Source: an uncultured Alphaproteobacteria bacterium | GTDB lineage: Bacteria > Pseudomonadota > Alphaproteobacteria > Rs-D84 | Length of the DNA stretch: 64,000 nucleotides | NCBI GenBank assembly: GCA_934230415.1 | Contig: CAKQEW010000001.1 | Coordinates: forward strand, 1-64,000 | Direction: 5' to 3' | Shown here: piece after piece, positions 26,466 through 34,711 of the stretch | Layout of the letters: every line of letters starts with the position of its first letter | Position numbering within the stretch: position 1 is the first letter of the stretch | The notes under the pieces: generated by a model | Told to the model about the DNA's origin: nothing | The model's database searches: none | The model's input: only the letters and a program-made list of their open reading frames with translations | Position numbers and translations under genes: made by a program

Positions 26466-27473
26466 TTATTCACCCGTTGTGGTGCCATCGCTCTGGGTTA
26501 CATCCAACCAAACCATTGCATCGCCCTGAACAGCCAATACACACTGCTTTACGCCGGTCTGGCAATCAACGCTTGGATATGGGATAACCTTGCTGAAACG
26601 CTGGTTCAATACATCTGAACCACCCTCTTCGGTCAATGCCTTGGTAATCGCGTCCGTAACATCTGTGGATGTCTGGGCACCGTTCACCTTGTTTGCCAAT
26701 GCAGAATCCAGTTTGGCTTCGGTTACCGCACCATCTTGAATCTTGACCGATGTGATTGCGCCATCTTTGATTTTATCTGTGTTAATTTCAATACCTTCGG
26801 TAATCGCCTTGTTCAATTCTGTGTCAACGTATGACATTACCGCACCGGCGGTCGGGTATGTACGCGCTTTGTCTGCTTCACTGGCGGTTGCGTTCAATTC
26901 CGCAATCTTGTTCGCAGCGTCTTCAGCGGTATATTCCAGTTTATCCTGTTTGCCACCAACCGCTGTTTTCAATGCAGTGATTTCACCCGCGTTTGTTGAT
27001 GCGGCTGTTTTTGCTTCGTTTGCGGTCGTTTGCGCATTGCCGGCCTTGGTATCCGCAGCAGCAGCAGCAGCAGCAGCCTTATCTGCGATTGTCTTGGTCG
27101 CGGCCAAACCGGTCTGGGCGTCATTAACCGTTGTTGTCAGTGATGTTAAATCCGCCGCATTGGCCTTGGATTCTAATTCTGTTTTGGTTGCCAGGTTGTC
27201 CAATTCCGTCTTGTTCGCCTTCTTGTCCAATGCGGTTTTAATCACACCATCATCAGATGTAATTGCGTTGGTAATCTGGTTGGTTACTTCGGTTTTGCTG
27301 GCATAATCAGCGTCGGTAATTTCTGTTTTCAACGCAGTCACCGTTTCCGCAACAGCATTTGCTTTGTTATCAACGTACCCCTTGCTGGCAATCTGGGGTG
27401 CCGCCATCGCCGAACCAGTGGACAGCATAATCGCCGCCATAAATCCAGAGAATGCAATGTTCTTTACTTTCAT
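26466..27473 (-). CDS. Secreted fibre-like repeat protein 4 (335 residues)
   Basis: The signal peptide is MKVKNIAFSGFMAAIMLSTGSAMA, then APQIASKGYVDNKANAVA. Long Ala-rich coiled-coil stretches (ADKAAAAAAAADTKAGNAQT) fill the middle, with a KKANKTELDNLATKTELES heptad region. Near the C-terminus is a Cys pair (VDCQTGVKQCVLAV) absent from members 1-3, followed by AMVWLDVTQ. It is likely an extracytoplasmic coiled-coil stalk; function unknown. Confidence 0.65.
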   Translation of the reverse strand: MKVKNIAFSGFMAAIMLSTGSAMAAPQIASKGYVDNKANAVAETVTALKTEITDADYASKTEVTNQITNAITSDDGVIKTALDKKANKTELDNLATKTELESKANAADLTSLTTTVNDAQTGLAATKTIADKAAAAAAAADTKAGNAQTTANEAKTAASTNAGEITALKTAVGGKQDKLEYTAEDAANKIAELNATASEADKARTYPTAGAVMSYVDTELNKAITEGIEINTDKIKDGAITSVKIQDGAVTEAKLDSALANKVNGAQTSTDVTDAITKALTEEGGSDVLNQRFSKVIPYPSVDCQTGVKQCVLAVQGDAMVWLDVTQSDGTTTGE

Positions 27474-27538
27474 TTTCGTTCCTTTCTTTATTTTTGTCCT
27501 AATCTCCGTTATGGCGGGAATTTAGACACAAAACTGTT

Positions 27539-29410
27539 TTATTCACCTACTATCTCTATCTGGGTCCACGCTTTGCTGGTGCCATCATATACGTACAGAC
27601 CACCAGATGTTGGCGCCGCAACGCCCTGGTTTTCCAAGGCACGGTTCGCGGTTTCCTGGGCCGCGGCCGCCGCATCTGCCGCATCTGCCGCCGTCTGGGC
27701 CGCCGTATCTGCCGCCGTTTTGGCCGATTCCGCCAGTGTATGGTTTGTCGTTATATCCGTGGACAGCGCAACCAATTTGCCATCAATCACCGTTTGTGAA
27801 TATGTTTCAGATTTCTGGTAATAGTTACCCAATGCACTGGCGTCAGCCTTGGTCGCCAGGGCATCCGTTGTCGCATAATCCGCCAGCGACGATTTTAATG
27901 CGTAATCATTTAATTCAGACTTGTCCGCCTTGGTCGTCAGGGCATCCGTTGTTGCATAATCCGCCAGCGACGACTTTAATGCGTAATCATTTAATTCAGA
28001 CTTGTCCGCCTTGGTCGTCAATGCATTCGCCAGGGCATCCGTTGTCGTCGTATCAGCCTTGGCATCCAATGCAGTCTTTAACGCATAATCGTCCAGCGAT
28101 GTTTTATCAGCCTTGGTGTCCAATTGTGCATTAACGTATTCGGTCTTGGCATAGTTGGTCAATGCAGATTCCATATCACCCGCAACAACATTGGCGATTT
28201 TATCATCAACCTCTGTCTGGGAATATGTCTGTTCCTTGGTATAATAATCGCCCAGTGCACTGGCGTCAGCCTTGGCCGCCAATTTTGTATCAACGTCTGT
28301 AGTTGTGGCATAATTATTCAGTTCGGATTTATCCGCCTTGGTCGCCAGGGCGCCCGCCAACGCATCCGTTGTCGTTGTATCCGCCTTGGCCGCCAATTTC
28401 GTATCAACGTCCGCGGTCGTGGCATAATCCGCCAATTCAGACTTGTCCGCCTTGGTCGCCAATTTTGCATCAACGTCCACGGTTTTTTCATATTCACCCA
28501 GCGCCAAACTAATTGCGTTGTTAATCGCGTTGTTCATTGCGGTGATATCCGCCTTTAACGCCAATCCACTTTCCACATCGGCGGTTTTTGCATATGGTGT
28601 CAGGTCAACATCCGCACCATCACCCTTGGGCCCTTGGGGACCAACCGGCCCCTGTTCACCCTGGGGTCCCTCTGGCCCGACCGGTCCTTCGGGTCCGACC
28701 GGACCAATCGCACCAGTAATCGCAGATTTCGCAATCAATGGTGTCCAACCAGATTCACCACGATAGCGCCAATTGATATATTCGTCGTCGGCATCAATTT
28801 CAATTTCACGCCCATCACGACCCGCAATCGTACCAATTGCATCCTTTAAATTTTCCAAATCAACAGAAATTTCGTTTGTTACATCATCAATCAGAACGAA
28901 ACCGTCACTCTTGGGTGACAATGCATCTTGTTTATTCTGCAACTGGCCCGCCAAATCATCACCACGATCGTTCAAGCCATCAACATCACGACGCAGCTGA
29001 TCAACGTCCGCCTGGAGCGCCGCCGCCACCGATGGAACCAATGTTGAATTTCCACCACCAGACGTGCCAGGATTTTGTGGCTTTATTGCTGTTGTACCAC
29101 CCGTTGTGCCACCACCCAAATACTTACCAATTGATAAACGTGGCGTTGTGCCCGCACGCACCGTTCCCGACGCGGTCGTGGTTGTTGCGCCCGTCGTCGT
29201 GCCGGTTGTTCGCGTTGCCGTCGGTGTCACACGTACAGAACCACCACGAACGGCCGTTGTCGTACCATTTCCACCCGTTGCAGATGCCGCAGATGAATAC
29301 GTTCCGGCACCACCCAACGTACGCACAGTGGACGCGCCATATGCCCCAGAAACCGCGGCACACAGCACACACACAATCGCAACCGTTGAAATTTTAAGGT
29401 CTTTTTTCAT
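27539..29410 (-). CDS. Secreted repeat protein 5 with collagen-like segment (623 residues)
   Basis: A signal peptide (LKISTVAIVCVLCAAVSGAYG) is followed by a Thr/Gly-rich low-complexity region to about residue 130 and a short coiled coil (LQADVDQLRRDVDGLNDRGD). A collagen-like run of about ten Gly-X-Y triplets comes next (GPVGPEGPVGPEGPQGEQ and on). The C-terminal half is a tail-fibre-like array of KADKSELNDYALKSSLADYA units with tyrosine-containing breaks (YYTKEQTYSQTEVDD). The terminus LYVYDGTSKAWTQIEIV is the family Trp cap. Collagen-like segments in bacteria usually form trimeric surface stalks; that role is inferred. Confidence 0.7.
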   Translation of the reverse strand: MKKDLKISTVAIVCVLCAAVSGAYGASTVRTLGGAGTYSSAASATGGNGTTTAVRGGSVRVTPTATRTTGTTTGATTTTASGTVRAGTTPRLSIGKYLGGGTTGGTTAIKPQNPGTSGGGNSTLVPSVAAALQADVDQLRRDVDGLNDRGDDLAGQLQNKQDALSPKSDGFVLIDDVTNEISVDLENLKDAIGTIAGRDGREIEIDADDEYINWRYRGESGWTPLIAKSAITGAIGPVGPEGPVGPEGPQGEQGPVGPQGPKGDGADVDLTPYAKTADVESGLALKADITAMNNAINNAISLALGEYEKTVDVDAKLATKADKSELADYATTADVDTKLAAKADTTTTDALAGALATKADKSELNNYATTTDVDTKLAAKADASALGDYYTKEQTYSQTEVDDKIANVVAGDMESALTNYAKTEYVNAQLDTKADKTSLDDYALKTALDAKADTTTTDALANALTTKADKSELNDYALKSSLADYATTDALTTKADKSELNDYALKSSLADYATTDALATKADASALGNYYQKSETYSQTVIDGKLVALSTDITTNHTLAESAKTAADTAAQTAADAADAAAAAQETANRALENQGVAAPTSGGLYVYDGTSKAWTQIEIVGE

Positions 29411-29473
29411 AACTCTCTCTGAACGATTTTTATTTTATCATATTTTGCGAATCGGCGTCAATACCTTTCTGTG

Positions 29474-30208
29474 TTAAAATTCATATCTGATACCAACGGA
29501 TATAGAATTATCCAGAATCAGGCCGATTTTATTTTCAAACGATGCCGTGAATGTACCCGCGTGCCCCGGTTCTGTGGAAACATATTCAAACCGACGCGTG
29601 TGCGTTGTGCCATTCAAACCCGCCAAACGATAGCGAACATCCAACACCAAATTGTCGTCCAATTCCTGGGTAAATCCAACCATCAGACCCGCCATCGGCG
29701 ATACAGATGTCTTGGTTCCATCACCAGATACAAAATTTTCCCAATCCAGTTTTGTCGTCGGCGCCGCCAAGCCCAGGCCACCACCAACATACAGACCATT
29801 GGTGAAATCATAATACGCATTCGCCATCAAATACGGCACAGACAACTTAAAATCAAATCCATTATCGCTGTCTGAAAATTGCGTGATATAGCCGGCTTCA
29901 ACCTCGCCCCGCCAGAAGTAACCAAAGTGGCGACCGGCAGACAAACTGGCCCCGAATACCGGTTCAAATGAATAACTGTCCGAACTGAAATCCGCATCTG
30001 TCCCAGGATAATCCGACGAATACTTGTTTTTCCAATTCAGGAAATTCATTTCGGCACGACCGGCGATGTACCAGCCTGTTTTTTCTTTGTCTGTGTAATT
30101 ATATGTGACGTTATATCCACCGTTTTTGTCCGGCTGAACATAGCTGGGTGCCGCAGATGCCGCGGATGTCAGCCCCACCAGAACAAATAATGACACTAAT
30201 TTTTTCAT
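29474..30208 (-). CDS. Outer-membrane beta-barrel protein, opacity-like
   Basis: A signal peptide (MKKLVSLFVLVGLTSAASA) is followed by about 225 residues of beta-strand pattern (GWYIAGRAEMNFLNWK, WRGEVEAGYITQF, NLVLDVRYRLAGL) ending in ISVGIRYEF with the C-terminal Phe of barrels. Size and pattern fit an eight-stranded OmpA/opacity-type barrel. It lies next to the run of fibre-like genes and could help to display or anchor them, which is only a contextual guess. It has its own promoter at 30240-30268. Confidence 0.75.
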   Translation of the reverse strand: MKKLVSLFVLVGLTSAASAAPSYVQPDKNGGYNVTYNYTDKEKTGWYIAGRAEMNFLNWKNKYSSDYPGTDADFSSDSYSFEPVFGASLSAGRHFGYFWRGEVEAGYITQFSDSDNGFDFKLSVPYLMANAYYDFTNGLYVGGGLGLAAPTTKLDWENFVSGDGTKTSVSPMAGLMVGFTQELDDNLVLDVRYRLAGLNGTTHTRRFEYVSTEPGHAGTFTASFENKIGLILDNSISVGIRYEF

Positions 30209-30239
30209 GGTATTTTACCCTCCCCCGAATTTTTTTAGC

Positions 30240-30268
30240 AGTATATCATATTTTGACGCGGTTTCCAA
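30240..30268 (-). promoter_or_regulatory. Promoter of the opacity-like gene
   Basis: Minus strand TTGGAA (30263-30268), 17-bp spacer, TATACT (30240-30245). Confidence 0.55.
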
Positions 30269-30286
30269 AGGCTAAAAAACAAAATA

Positions 30287-30316
30287 TTGACATCTTTTTA
30301 TAAAATTTGCTAAATT
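30287..30316 (+). promoter_or_regulatory. pal promoter
   Basis: Perfect TTGACA (30287-30292), 18-bp spacer, TAAATT (30311-30316). It is divergent from the opacity-like gene promoter. Confidence 0.6.
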
Positions 30317-30353
30317 TGTTGCGTACATTAAATGTGTAAAGAGGAAAAAGGTT

Positions 30354-30758
30354 ATGAAAAAGATTCTGATTGCATTCACTGTTCTGGGACTGGCCGCGTG
30401 TGGTGGCACACCGCGCGATATCAATGATGACCAGGTTTATTACGCATTTGATTCTGCGGATGTATCGGACGCGGCACGTCGTGAATTGCGCGCACAATCC
30501 CGCTATATGAAAAAAAATCCAACCAAAAATGTTGTTATGGAAGGACACTGTGACGAACGCGGGTCAACCGAATACAATCTGGCATTGGGCGCGTTGCGCG
30601 CGGGTAATGCGGCACACGTTCTGATGAAAAACGGAATTGAATCCGAACGTATAAAGACAATTTCATACGGCAAAGAAAATCCGCAATACCCCGGCAGTGG
30701 CGAAGAAGTATGGGCAAAAAACAGAAACGCCACAACCAAGGTTGTTGAAAAGAAATAA
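30354..30758 (+). CDS. pal: Peptidoglycan-associated lipoprotein Pal
   Basis: Pal anchors the outer membrane to peptidoglycan and works with Tol proteins during cell constriction. The 134-residue precursor has a lipobox (LGLAAC, acylated Cys at 16) and a complete OmpA-type peptidoglycan-binding domain: VYYAFDSADVSDAARREL, VVMEGHCDERGSTEYNLALG, and RIKTISYGKENP. It is short because the linker after the Cys is only about ten residues. tolB lies 4 kb away on the other strand, so the usual tol-pal cluster is broken up. AGAGGAAAAAGG precedes the ATG. Confidence 0.94.
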   Translation: MKKILIAFTVLGLAACGGTPRDINDDQVYYAFDSADVSDAARRELRAQSRYMKKNPTKNVVMEGHCDERGSTEYNLALGALRAGNAAHVLMKNGIESERIKTISYGKENPQYPGSGEEVWAKNRNATTKVVEKK

Positions 30759-30783
30759 AAAATGCGCCAGTGGCGCATTTTTT
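30757..30783 (+). terminator. pal terminator
   Basis: Stem AAAAAATGCGCC/GGCGCATTTTTT with loop AGT, nearly the same as the terminators at 22902 and 34684. Confidence 0.85.
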
Positions 30784-31250
30784 ATTAGAGAACAATGAGC
30801 AGAGAGCAATGCCGACACCCCGCCCTGCGTCGGGGTGACGAATGTTGTGTAATTGAACGCCATTTTTGCTGAATATTGTACAACAGCGAATGGGAGTATT
30901 TTTAGAAACCCTATTCCTGCCTGCGCAGGAATGAATCCAAGCGAAGCGCAGGATGCGGCAAGGACGCAGTCCGCAGGCGACACGTTTGAAAACAGACTAC
31001 AAAAAAACTCGTCACCCCGACACCCGGGTCCCGAGGACACCACCCACGGAATCCAGGTAATATAAATGTTGCGAGCGAATACGAGTGCAAATACAAAACG
31101 TTGCGGGCTCTCAAGACCACCCCGGCACTCCGTGCCACCCCTCCACCGGAGGGGAACTTGGTCCACGACAGTAAGAAACAAGTGCGCCGAATGGCGCACT
31201 TCATTGCTCTCTGCACTCTGCTCTTTGCTCTCTTTCTTGTTGTGGCACAC
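30784..31250. repeat. Composite intergenic repeat region A
   Basis: About 470 bp without a credible gene, made of short repeats: an inverted GAGCAGAGAGCAATG (about 30795-30811), a CCCCGCC/GGGGTGACG stem, a palindrome ATTCCTGCCTGCGCAGGAAT (30911 region), CTCGTCACCCCG (about 31007), GGAGGGGAACTTGGTCC (31148-31164), a GTGCGCC/GGCGCAC stem, and ATTGCTCTCTGCACTCTGC (31203 on). Several of these recur in opposite orientation at 51669-51868. It looks like non-autonomous repeat insertions. Confidence 0.65.
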
Positions 31251-31306
31251 AATAAGAAAAAACTTTTCTTTTGACCGGGATTTCTTTTTTTACTAATATC
31301 CAAATC

Positions 31307-32098
31307 ATGACAGACAAGACCGCAATATCTTTCGCAAATGTTGGCGCCGCATATGACGGCGGACGCGAGGTTTTAACCGATGTATCTTTTAACATCAGTG
31401 CGGGCGCATTCTATTTCCTGTCGGGGGCATCGGGCGCGGGTAAAACAACATTGCTGCGACTGATTTACCAATTACATAAACCATCGCGTGGCCAGATTAA
31501 GTTATTTGGTGCCACAACAAACGATATGTCGCGCGATGATATTGCACGTTTGCGCCATAAAATGGCAATTGTGTTTCAGGAATATTCACTGCTGTCGCAC
31601 CTGACTGTGTTTGATAATATCGCATTGCCACTGCGCGTGCGTGGTGTTGCCGAAGATAAAATAAAAAAACTGGTGGACAAGGTTCTGGAATGGGTCGGAT
31701 TGGCAAAATACGCCGACGCAAATCCGTTGGCGCTGTCCGGGGGCCAGCAACAGCGCGTGTCTGTGGCGCGTGCAATTATTGTTCAGCCGGCGATATTATT
31801 GGCGGACGAACCGACTGGAAACCTGGACGATGAAAATGCATCGCGACTGATGGAACTGTTTATCCAGATGAACAAGATGTTTGGCACAACAATTATTCTG
31901 GCCACACACAGTCAGAAATTAATGGACACGTATAAATTCCCGGTTATTCGCGTTGAAAACCACCGTGTGGGTTTCGTTGGCGGCGATAAAAAATCCACCA
32001 CGACCGAATCGGAACCGCGCAAGGTGTGGAAGGGTCCAAAACCACAAAACTATTTTACAGAATTATCAAAACAATTTGACGATATCGGAAACGCATGA
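31307..32098 (+). CDS. ftsE: Cell division ATP-binding protein FtsE
   Basis: FtsE is the ATPase of the FtsEX complex, which links Z-ring activity to activation of peptidoglycan hydrolases. The 263 residues have Walker A SGASGAGKTTLLRL, the Q-loop in VFQEYSLL, signature LSGGQQQRVSVARAI, Walker B ILLADEPTGNLD, and the switch His in ATHS. The ATG at 31307 (MTDKTAISF) is preferred over one 12 codons upstream by homology. A 40-residue C-terminal tail is longer than usual. Its stop overlaps the ftsX start. Confidence 0.93.
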   Translation: MTDKTAISFANVGAAYDGGREVLTDVSFNISAGAFYFLSGASGAGKTTLLRLIYQLHKPSRGQIKLFGATTNDMSRDDIARLRHKMAIVFQEYSLLSHLTVFDNIALPLRVRGVAEDKIKKLVDKVLEWVGLAKYADANPLALSGGQQQRVSVARAIIVQPAILLADEPTGNLDDENASRLMELFIQMNKMFGTTIILATHSQKLMDTYKFPVIRVENHRVGFVGGDKKSTTTESEPRKVWKGPKPQNYFTELSKQFDDIGNA

Positions 32099-32937
32099 AA
32101 AAGAAACCTGTTGTATTTTCATTGGTTCACAGCCAGTCGGCATTTATGACCGCGATTATGTCATTGCTGACGTTCTTGGCCGTGTTGGCGTTTGGAATCA
32201 GCCTGGCGATTGGAACCGGCGTGGCACGCTGGAACGCACAATGGGAACTGTTCGCAACGGTTCAGGTTATGAATTCTGACAATGGCGCGGCGGTCAAAAA
32301 AATCATAAATGAAAACCGCGATAAGATGACATCTGTGAACGAAATTTCCGAATCGGAAATGACCGAATTAATGCGACCATGGATGGCAGGAAATGCGGGG
32401 GCACTGAAAAACTATCTGCCCCAGATGTATGAAATAAAATTTAAATCGCGCGATGATTTGAAAACCGTGGGCGATTTGATTTCACCACGTGCGCGTTTTT
32501 TAACACACAGCACCGCCCTGCGCACCAGTACGACCGCCGGATGGTACATGATAATGATTTCAACATTGGTGTTGATTATGGTACTGGGGACAATTACATT
32601 GTGCGTGTCATATATTGCACGCAACACGGCAATGCTACACCGGCGTGAATTGGAAATACTGAATCAAATTGGTGCATCCGATTCGTTCGTTGCACGTCAA
32701 ATGCAAATCATTGTCGCGCGTATATCGGCCGTGGCGGCACTGACCGGTTTTGCGGCGGCGTCATTTGTACTGATGATGATTATTGGCACCGCGCACAGTG
32801 CACGTGTCGGCCTGATGGCGATGATTGGATTATCTGGTGCGGGCTGGTTTGCGATGATCGGCCTGGCGGTTGCGATTGTTATTTTGGCAATACGCGTAAC
32901 ACGCCGCACAACGTTAAAGATTCTTGAAAACGACTGA
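32095..32937 (+). CDS. ftsX: Cell division protein FtsX
   Basis: FtsX is the membrane partner of FtsE. The 280 residues have an N-terminal cytoplasmic start, a first membrane span (about 18-40), a periplasmic domain to about residue 155, and three C-terminal spans (about 160-185, 210-235, 245-265), the FtsX topology. The segment RRELEILNQIGASDSFVARQ between spans 2 and 3 is characteristic of the family coupling loop. ATGA overlaps join it to both neighbours. Confidence 0.9.
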   Translation: MKKKPVVFSLVHSQSAFMTAIMSLLTFLAVLAFGISLAIGTGVARWNAQWELFATVQVMNSDNGAAVKKIINENRDKMTSVNEISESEMTELMRPWMAGNAGALKNYLPQMYEIKFKSRDDLKTVGDLISPRARFLTHSTALRTSTTAGWYMIMISTLVLIMVLGTITLCVSYIARNTAMLHRRELEILNQIGASDSFVARQMQIIVARISAVAALTGFAAASFVLMMIIGTAHSARVGLMAMIGLSGAGWFAMIGLAVAIVILAIRVTRRTTLKILEND

Positions 32938-33446
32938 TGAAATTATTACCCCCCTCTTTGCTGTTTCTGGCACTGTTTTTAATTGGTGGCATGATATTTA
33001 AGTCAATGGCACCGACCCAGTGCGGTGAAATATTACCGGATGACAGTATATTTGTTCTGACTGGTGATATGCGACGGATTCCATTTGCCATGCGGATGAT
33101 GCACGCGTACCCCGATGCCGACCTGTATATCATTGGTGCGGGCGCGGTTGGCACATATGAAATGACCGGACGCGTGACGATTGAATCTGAATCAAAATCA
33201 ACATATCAAAATGCGCGCGCAATTCGCGATATTGTGACCCAACGCGGACTGGATCGAATCGTTATTGTCACAACCGAAGATCATATGAATCGCGCACAAT
33301 ACCTGGTGCGTGGGGAATTACCCAGTACCCAGATTGTTGCATGTCCAACACGTCTGTCGGGCATGCCGGCACCACGCCGCCTGGAACGATGGGCGACCGA
33401 ATACATTAAATACATCGTGACACTGATTGGGATAAAGGAAGGATAA
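32937..33446 (+). CDS. DUF218/YdcF-type membrane-anchored protein
   Basis: A 169-residue protein with one N-terminal membrane span (LLFLALFLIGGMIF) and a DUF218 domain outside it: IFVLTGDMRRIPFAMRMM, DADLYIIGAGAVG, ESKSTYQNARAIRDI, and IVIVTTEDHMNRAQYL. This family is linked to envelope or lipid metabolism, exact reaction unknown. Its position between ftsX and plsC is a common alphaproteobacterial arrangement. Its ATG overlaps the ftsX stop. Confidence 0.82.
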   Translation: MKLLPPSLLFLALFLIGGMIFKSMAPTQCGEILPDDSIFVLTGDMRRIPFAMRMMHAYPDADLYIIGAGAVGTYEMTGRVTIESESKSTYQNARAIRDIVTQRGLDRIVIVTTEDHMNRAQYLVRGELPSTQIVACPTRLSGMPAPRRLERWATEYIKYIVTLIGIKEG

Positions 33447-33450
33447 CGCT

Positions 33451-34158
33451 ATGTTGCGAACACTGTTATTTAAATTGATTTTGGCATTGTATTACATCGT
33501 GTGGTCACCAATTATTTTAATTGGCCTGGTGTATAAGCCATTAAATAATTTTCTGGTGCTGTCGTGCGCCGGTGGCGTGTTGGTCCTGGCGCGGTTGATT
33601 GCCGGTATCAAATACAAAATTCATTTTCCCCCAACCGAAGAAAACGGTATCCCATTTGCCCCAGATGAAAACGCCCGCACCGATGGCAAGGCAATCATCG
33701 CAGCAAAACATATGTCCATATTGGAAATTGCGATTTTATCCACGCATATTCCGAATTCATTTTTTATTGTAAAGCGTGAAATTATGTGGTTACCGATTTA
33801 CGGTTGGGCGTTTTGGCGCATGGGGCTGCAGCCTGTTAACCGTGCACGTGGCGCAACTAATATGAAAAAATTATCGCACGCGGTTGCAAAAAAAATTATG
33901 GACGGACAAACACTGATTATTTTTCCAGAAGGCACCCGTGTTAAACCCGGTGCCCGTCCGGCGCTGCGACGTGGGCTGCTGTTTTTGGCACACGAATTAA
34001 AATTACCAATTATCCCGGTTGGTACCGATGCCGGTCTGTATTGGCCAAAGCGCGGTCGCATGCACAGTGGCACCGCAAACGTCTGGATTGAACCAATGTT
34101 GCCGTGCAACGCAACACTGGATGAAATCAGTGCGGCAATAAATCGCCACAGTGCATAA
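33451..34158 (+). CDS. plsC: 1-acyl-sn-glycerol-3-phosphate acyltransferase
   Basis: PlsC makes phosphatidic acid from lysophosphatidic acid at the membrane. The 235 residues have an N-terminal hydrophobic region, the catalytic block as KHMSILEI (His-x4-Glu instead of the textbook His-x4-Asp, a variant common in alphaproteobacterial PlsC), IFPEGTRVKPG, and LPIIPVGTDAGLYW. It ends the ftsEX operon and is followed by a terminator. Confidence 0.9.
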   Translation: MLRTLLFKLILALYYIVWSPIILIGLVYKPLNNFLVLSCAGGVLVLARLIAGIKYKIHFPPTEENGIPFAPDENARTDGKAIIAAKHMSILEIAILSTHIPNSFFIVKREIMWLPIYGWAFWRMGLQPVNRARGATNMKKLSHAVAKKIMDGQTLIIFPEGTRVKPGARPALRRGLLFLAHELKLPIIPVGTDAGLYWPKRGRMHSGTANVWIEPMLPCNATLDEISAAINRHSA

Positions 34159-34169
34159 ATCAAACCCGC

Positions 34170-34192
34170 GCCCGCAAAACGCGGGCTTTTTT
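34170..34192 (+). terminator. Terminator of the ftsEX-plsC operon
   Basis: Stem GCCCGC/GCGGGC with loop AAAAC, followed by TTTTTT. Confidence 0.85.
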
Positions 34193-34256
34193 ACTTCTGG
34201 GTATCTGGGGGTGTTTTCCTGGGCGCGTATTGATATGGTTTGAATAAATTTGCACA

Positions 34257-34667
34257 TTATTTGCACCAACCGGCACGGCGACCACCGCTGTATGGCCGCC
34301 CCAGTTTTTCAGAAATCAAAATCCCGCCAATGTCGCGACCTGTTGTATCAAATACGCGCGCATCAATTCGCCCCAGGTATTTATCATCCTTGATTTCACG
34401 CAAATCAACAATTGTGCCAACCGGCGCCAGTTCCCCCAGCCGATTTCGCGCGGCATTTGCCGCGGCAATTTCATCTGCACATTGACCATGTATTTCCGGC
34501 GTATCCACATTTATCAATCGCACCCGCACAGAAATCTGGGTTTCATCCGCCAACATAACGCGCCCCGCGAACGTATCACCATCAATAATATAATCCACCA
34601 CCGCCGGCGTGGCGTGCGCCGCCCCGGTCACAAAACAAAATAATAAAAATGAAAATATTTTCCGCAT
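34257..34667 (-). CDS. Secreted thermonuclease-like protein (SNase fold)
   Basis: Staphylococcal-nuclease family protein of 136 residues with a signal peptide (MRKIFSFLLFCFVTGAAHA). The active-site set appears intact: IIDGDTF, VRVRLINVDTPEI with the first Arg and Asp, and DKYLGRIDARVF with the second Arg; the C-terminus GRPYSGGRRAGWC is typical of the proteobacterial group. It should cut DNA or RNA in the periplasm or outside the cell. It follows tolB on the same strand but after a strong terminator, so it is probably transcribed separately. Confidence 0.85.
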   Translation of the reverse strand: MRKIFSFLLFCFVTGAAHATPAVVDYIIDGDTFAGRVMLADETQISVRVRLINVDTPEIHGQCADEIAAANAARNRLGELAPVGTIVDLREIKDDKYLGRIDARVFDTTGRDIGGILISEKLGRPYSGGRRAGWCK

Positions 34668-34683
34668 CTGTTATCTATTCTCT

Positions 34684-34711
34684 AAAAAATGCGCCATTTG
34701 GCGCATTTTTT
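34684..34711 (-). terminator. tolB terminator
   Basis: Stem AAAAAATGCGCCA/TGGCGCATTTTTT with a two-base gap, overlapping the tolB stop codon. Confidence 0.85.

Noticed and set aside
22929..29410. CRISPR array or phage tail-fibre locus
   Set aside because: The repeats are long, coding and in frame, without spacers; no other phage structural genes are nearby and each protein has a signal peptide.
30663..31303. Frames of 130-195 codons in the intergenic repeat region after pal
   Set aside because: They translate repeat palindromes (for example FIPAQAGI-type peptides), a known by-product of such repeats rather than genes.
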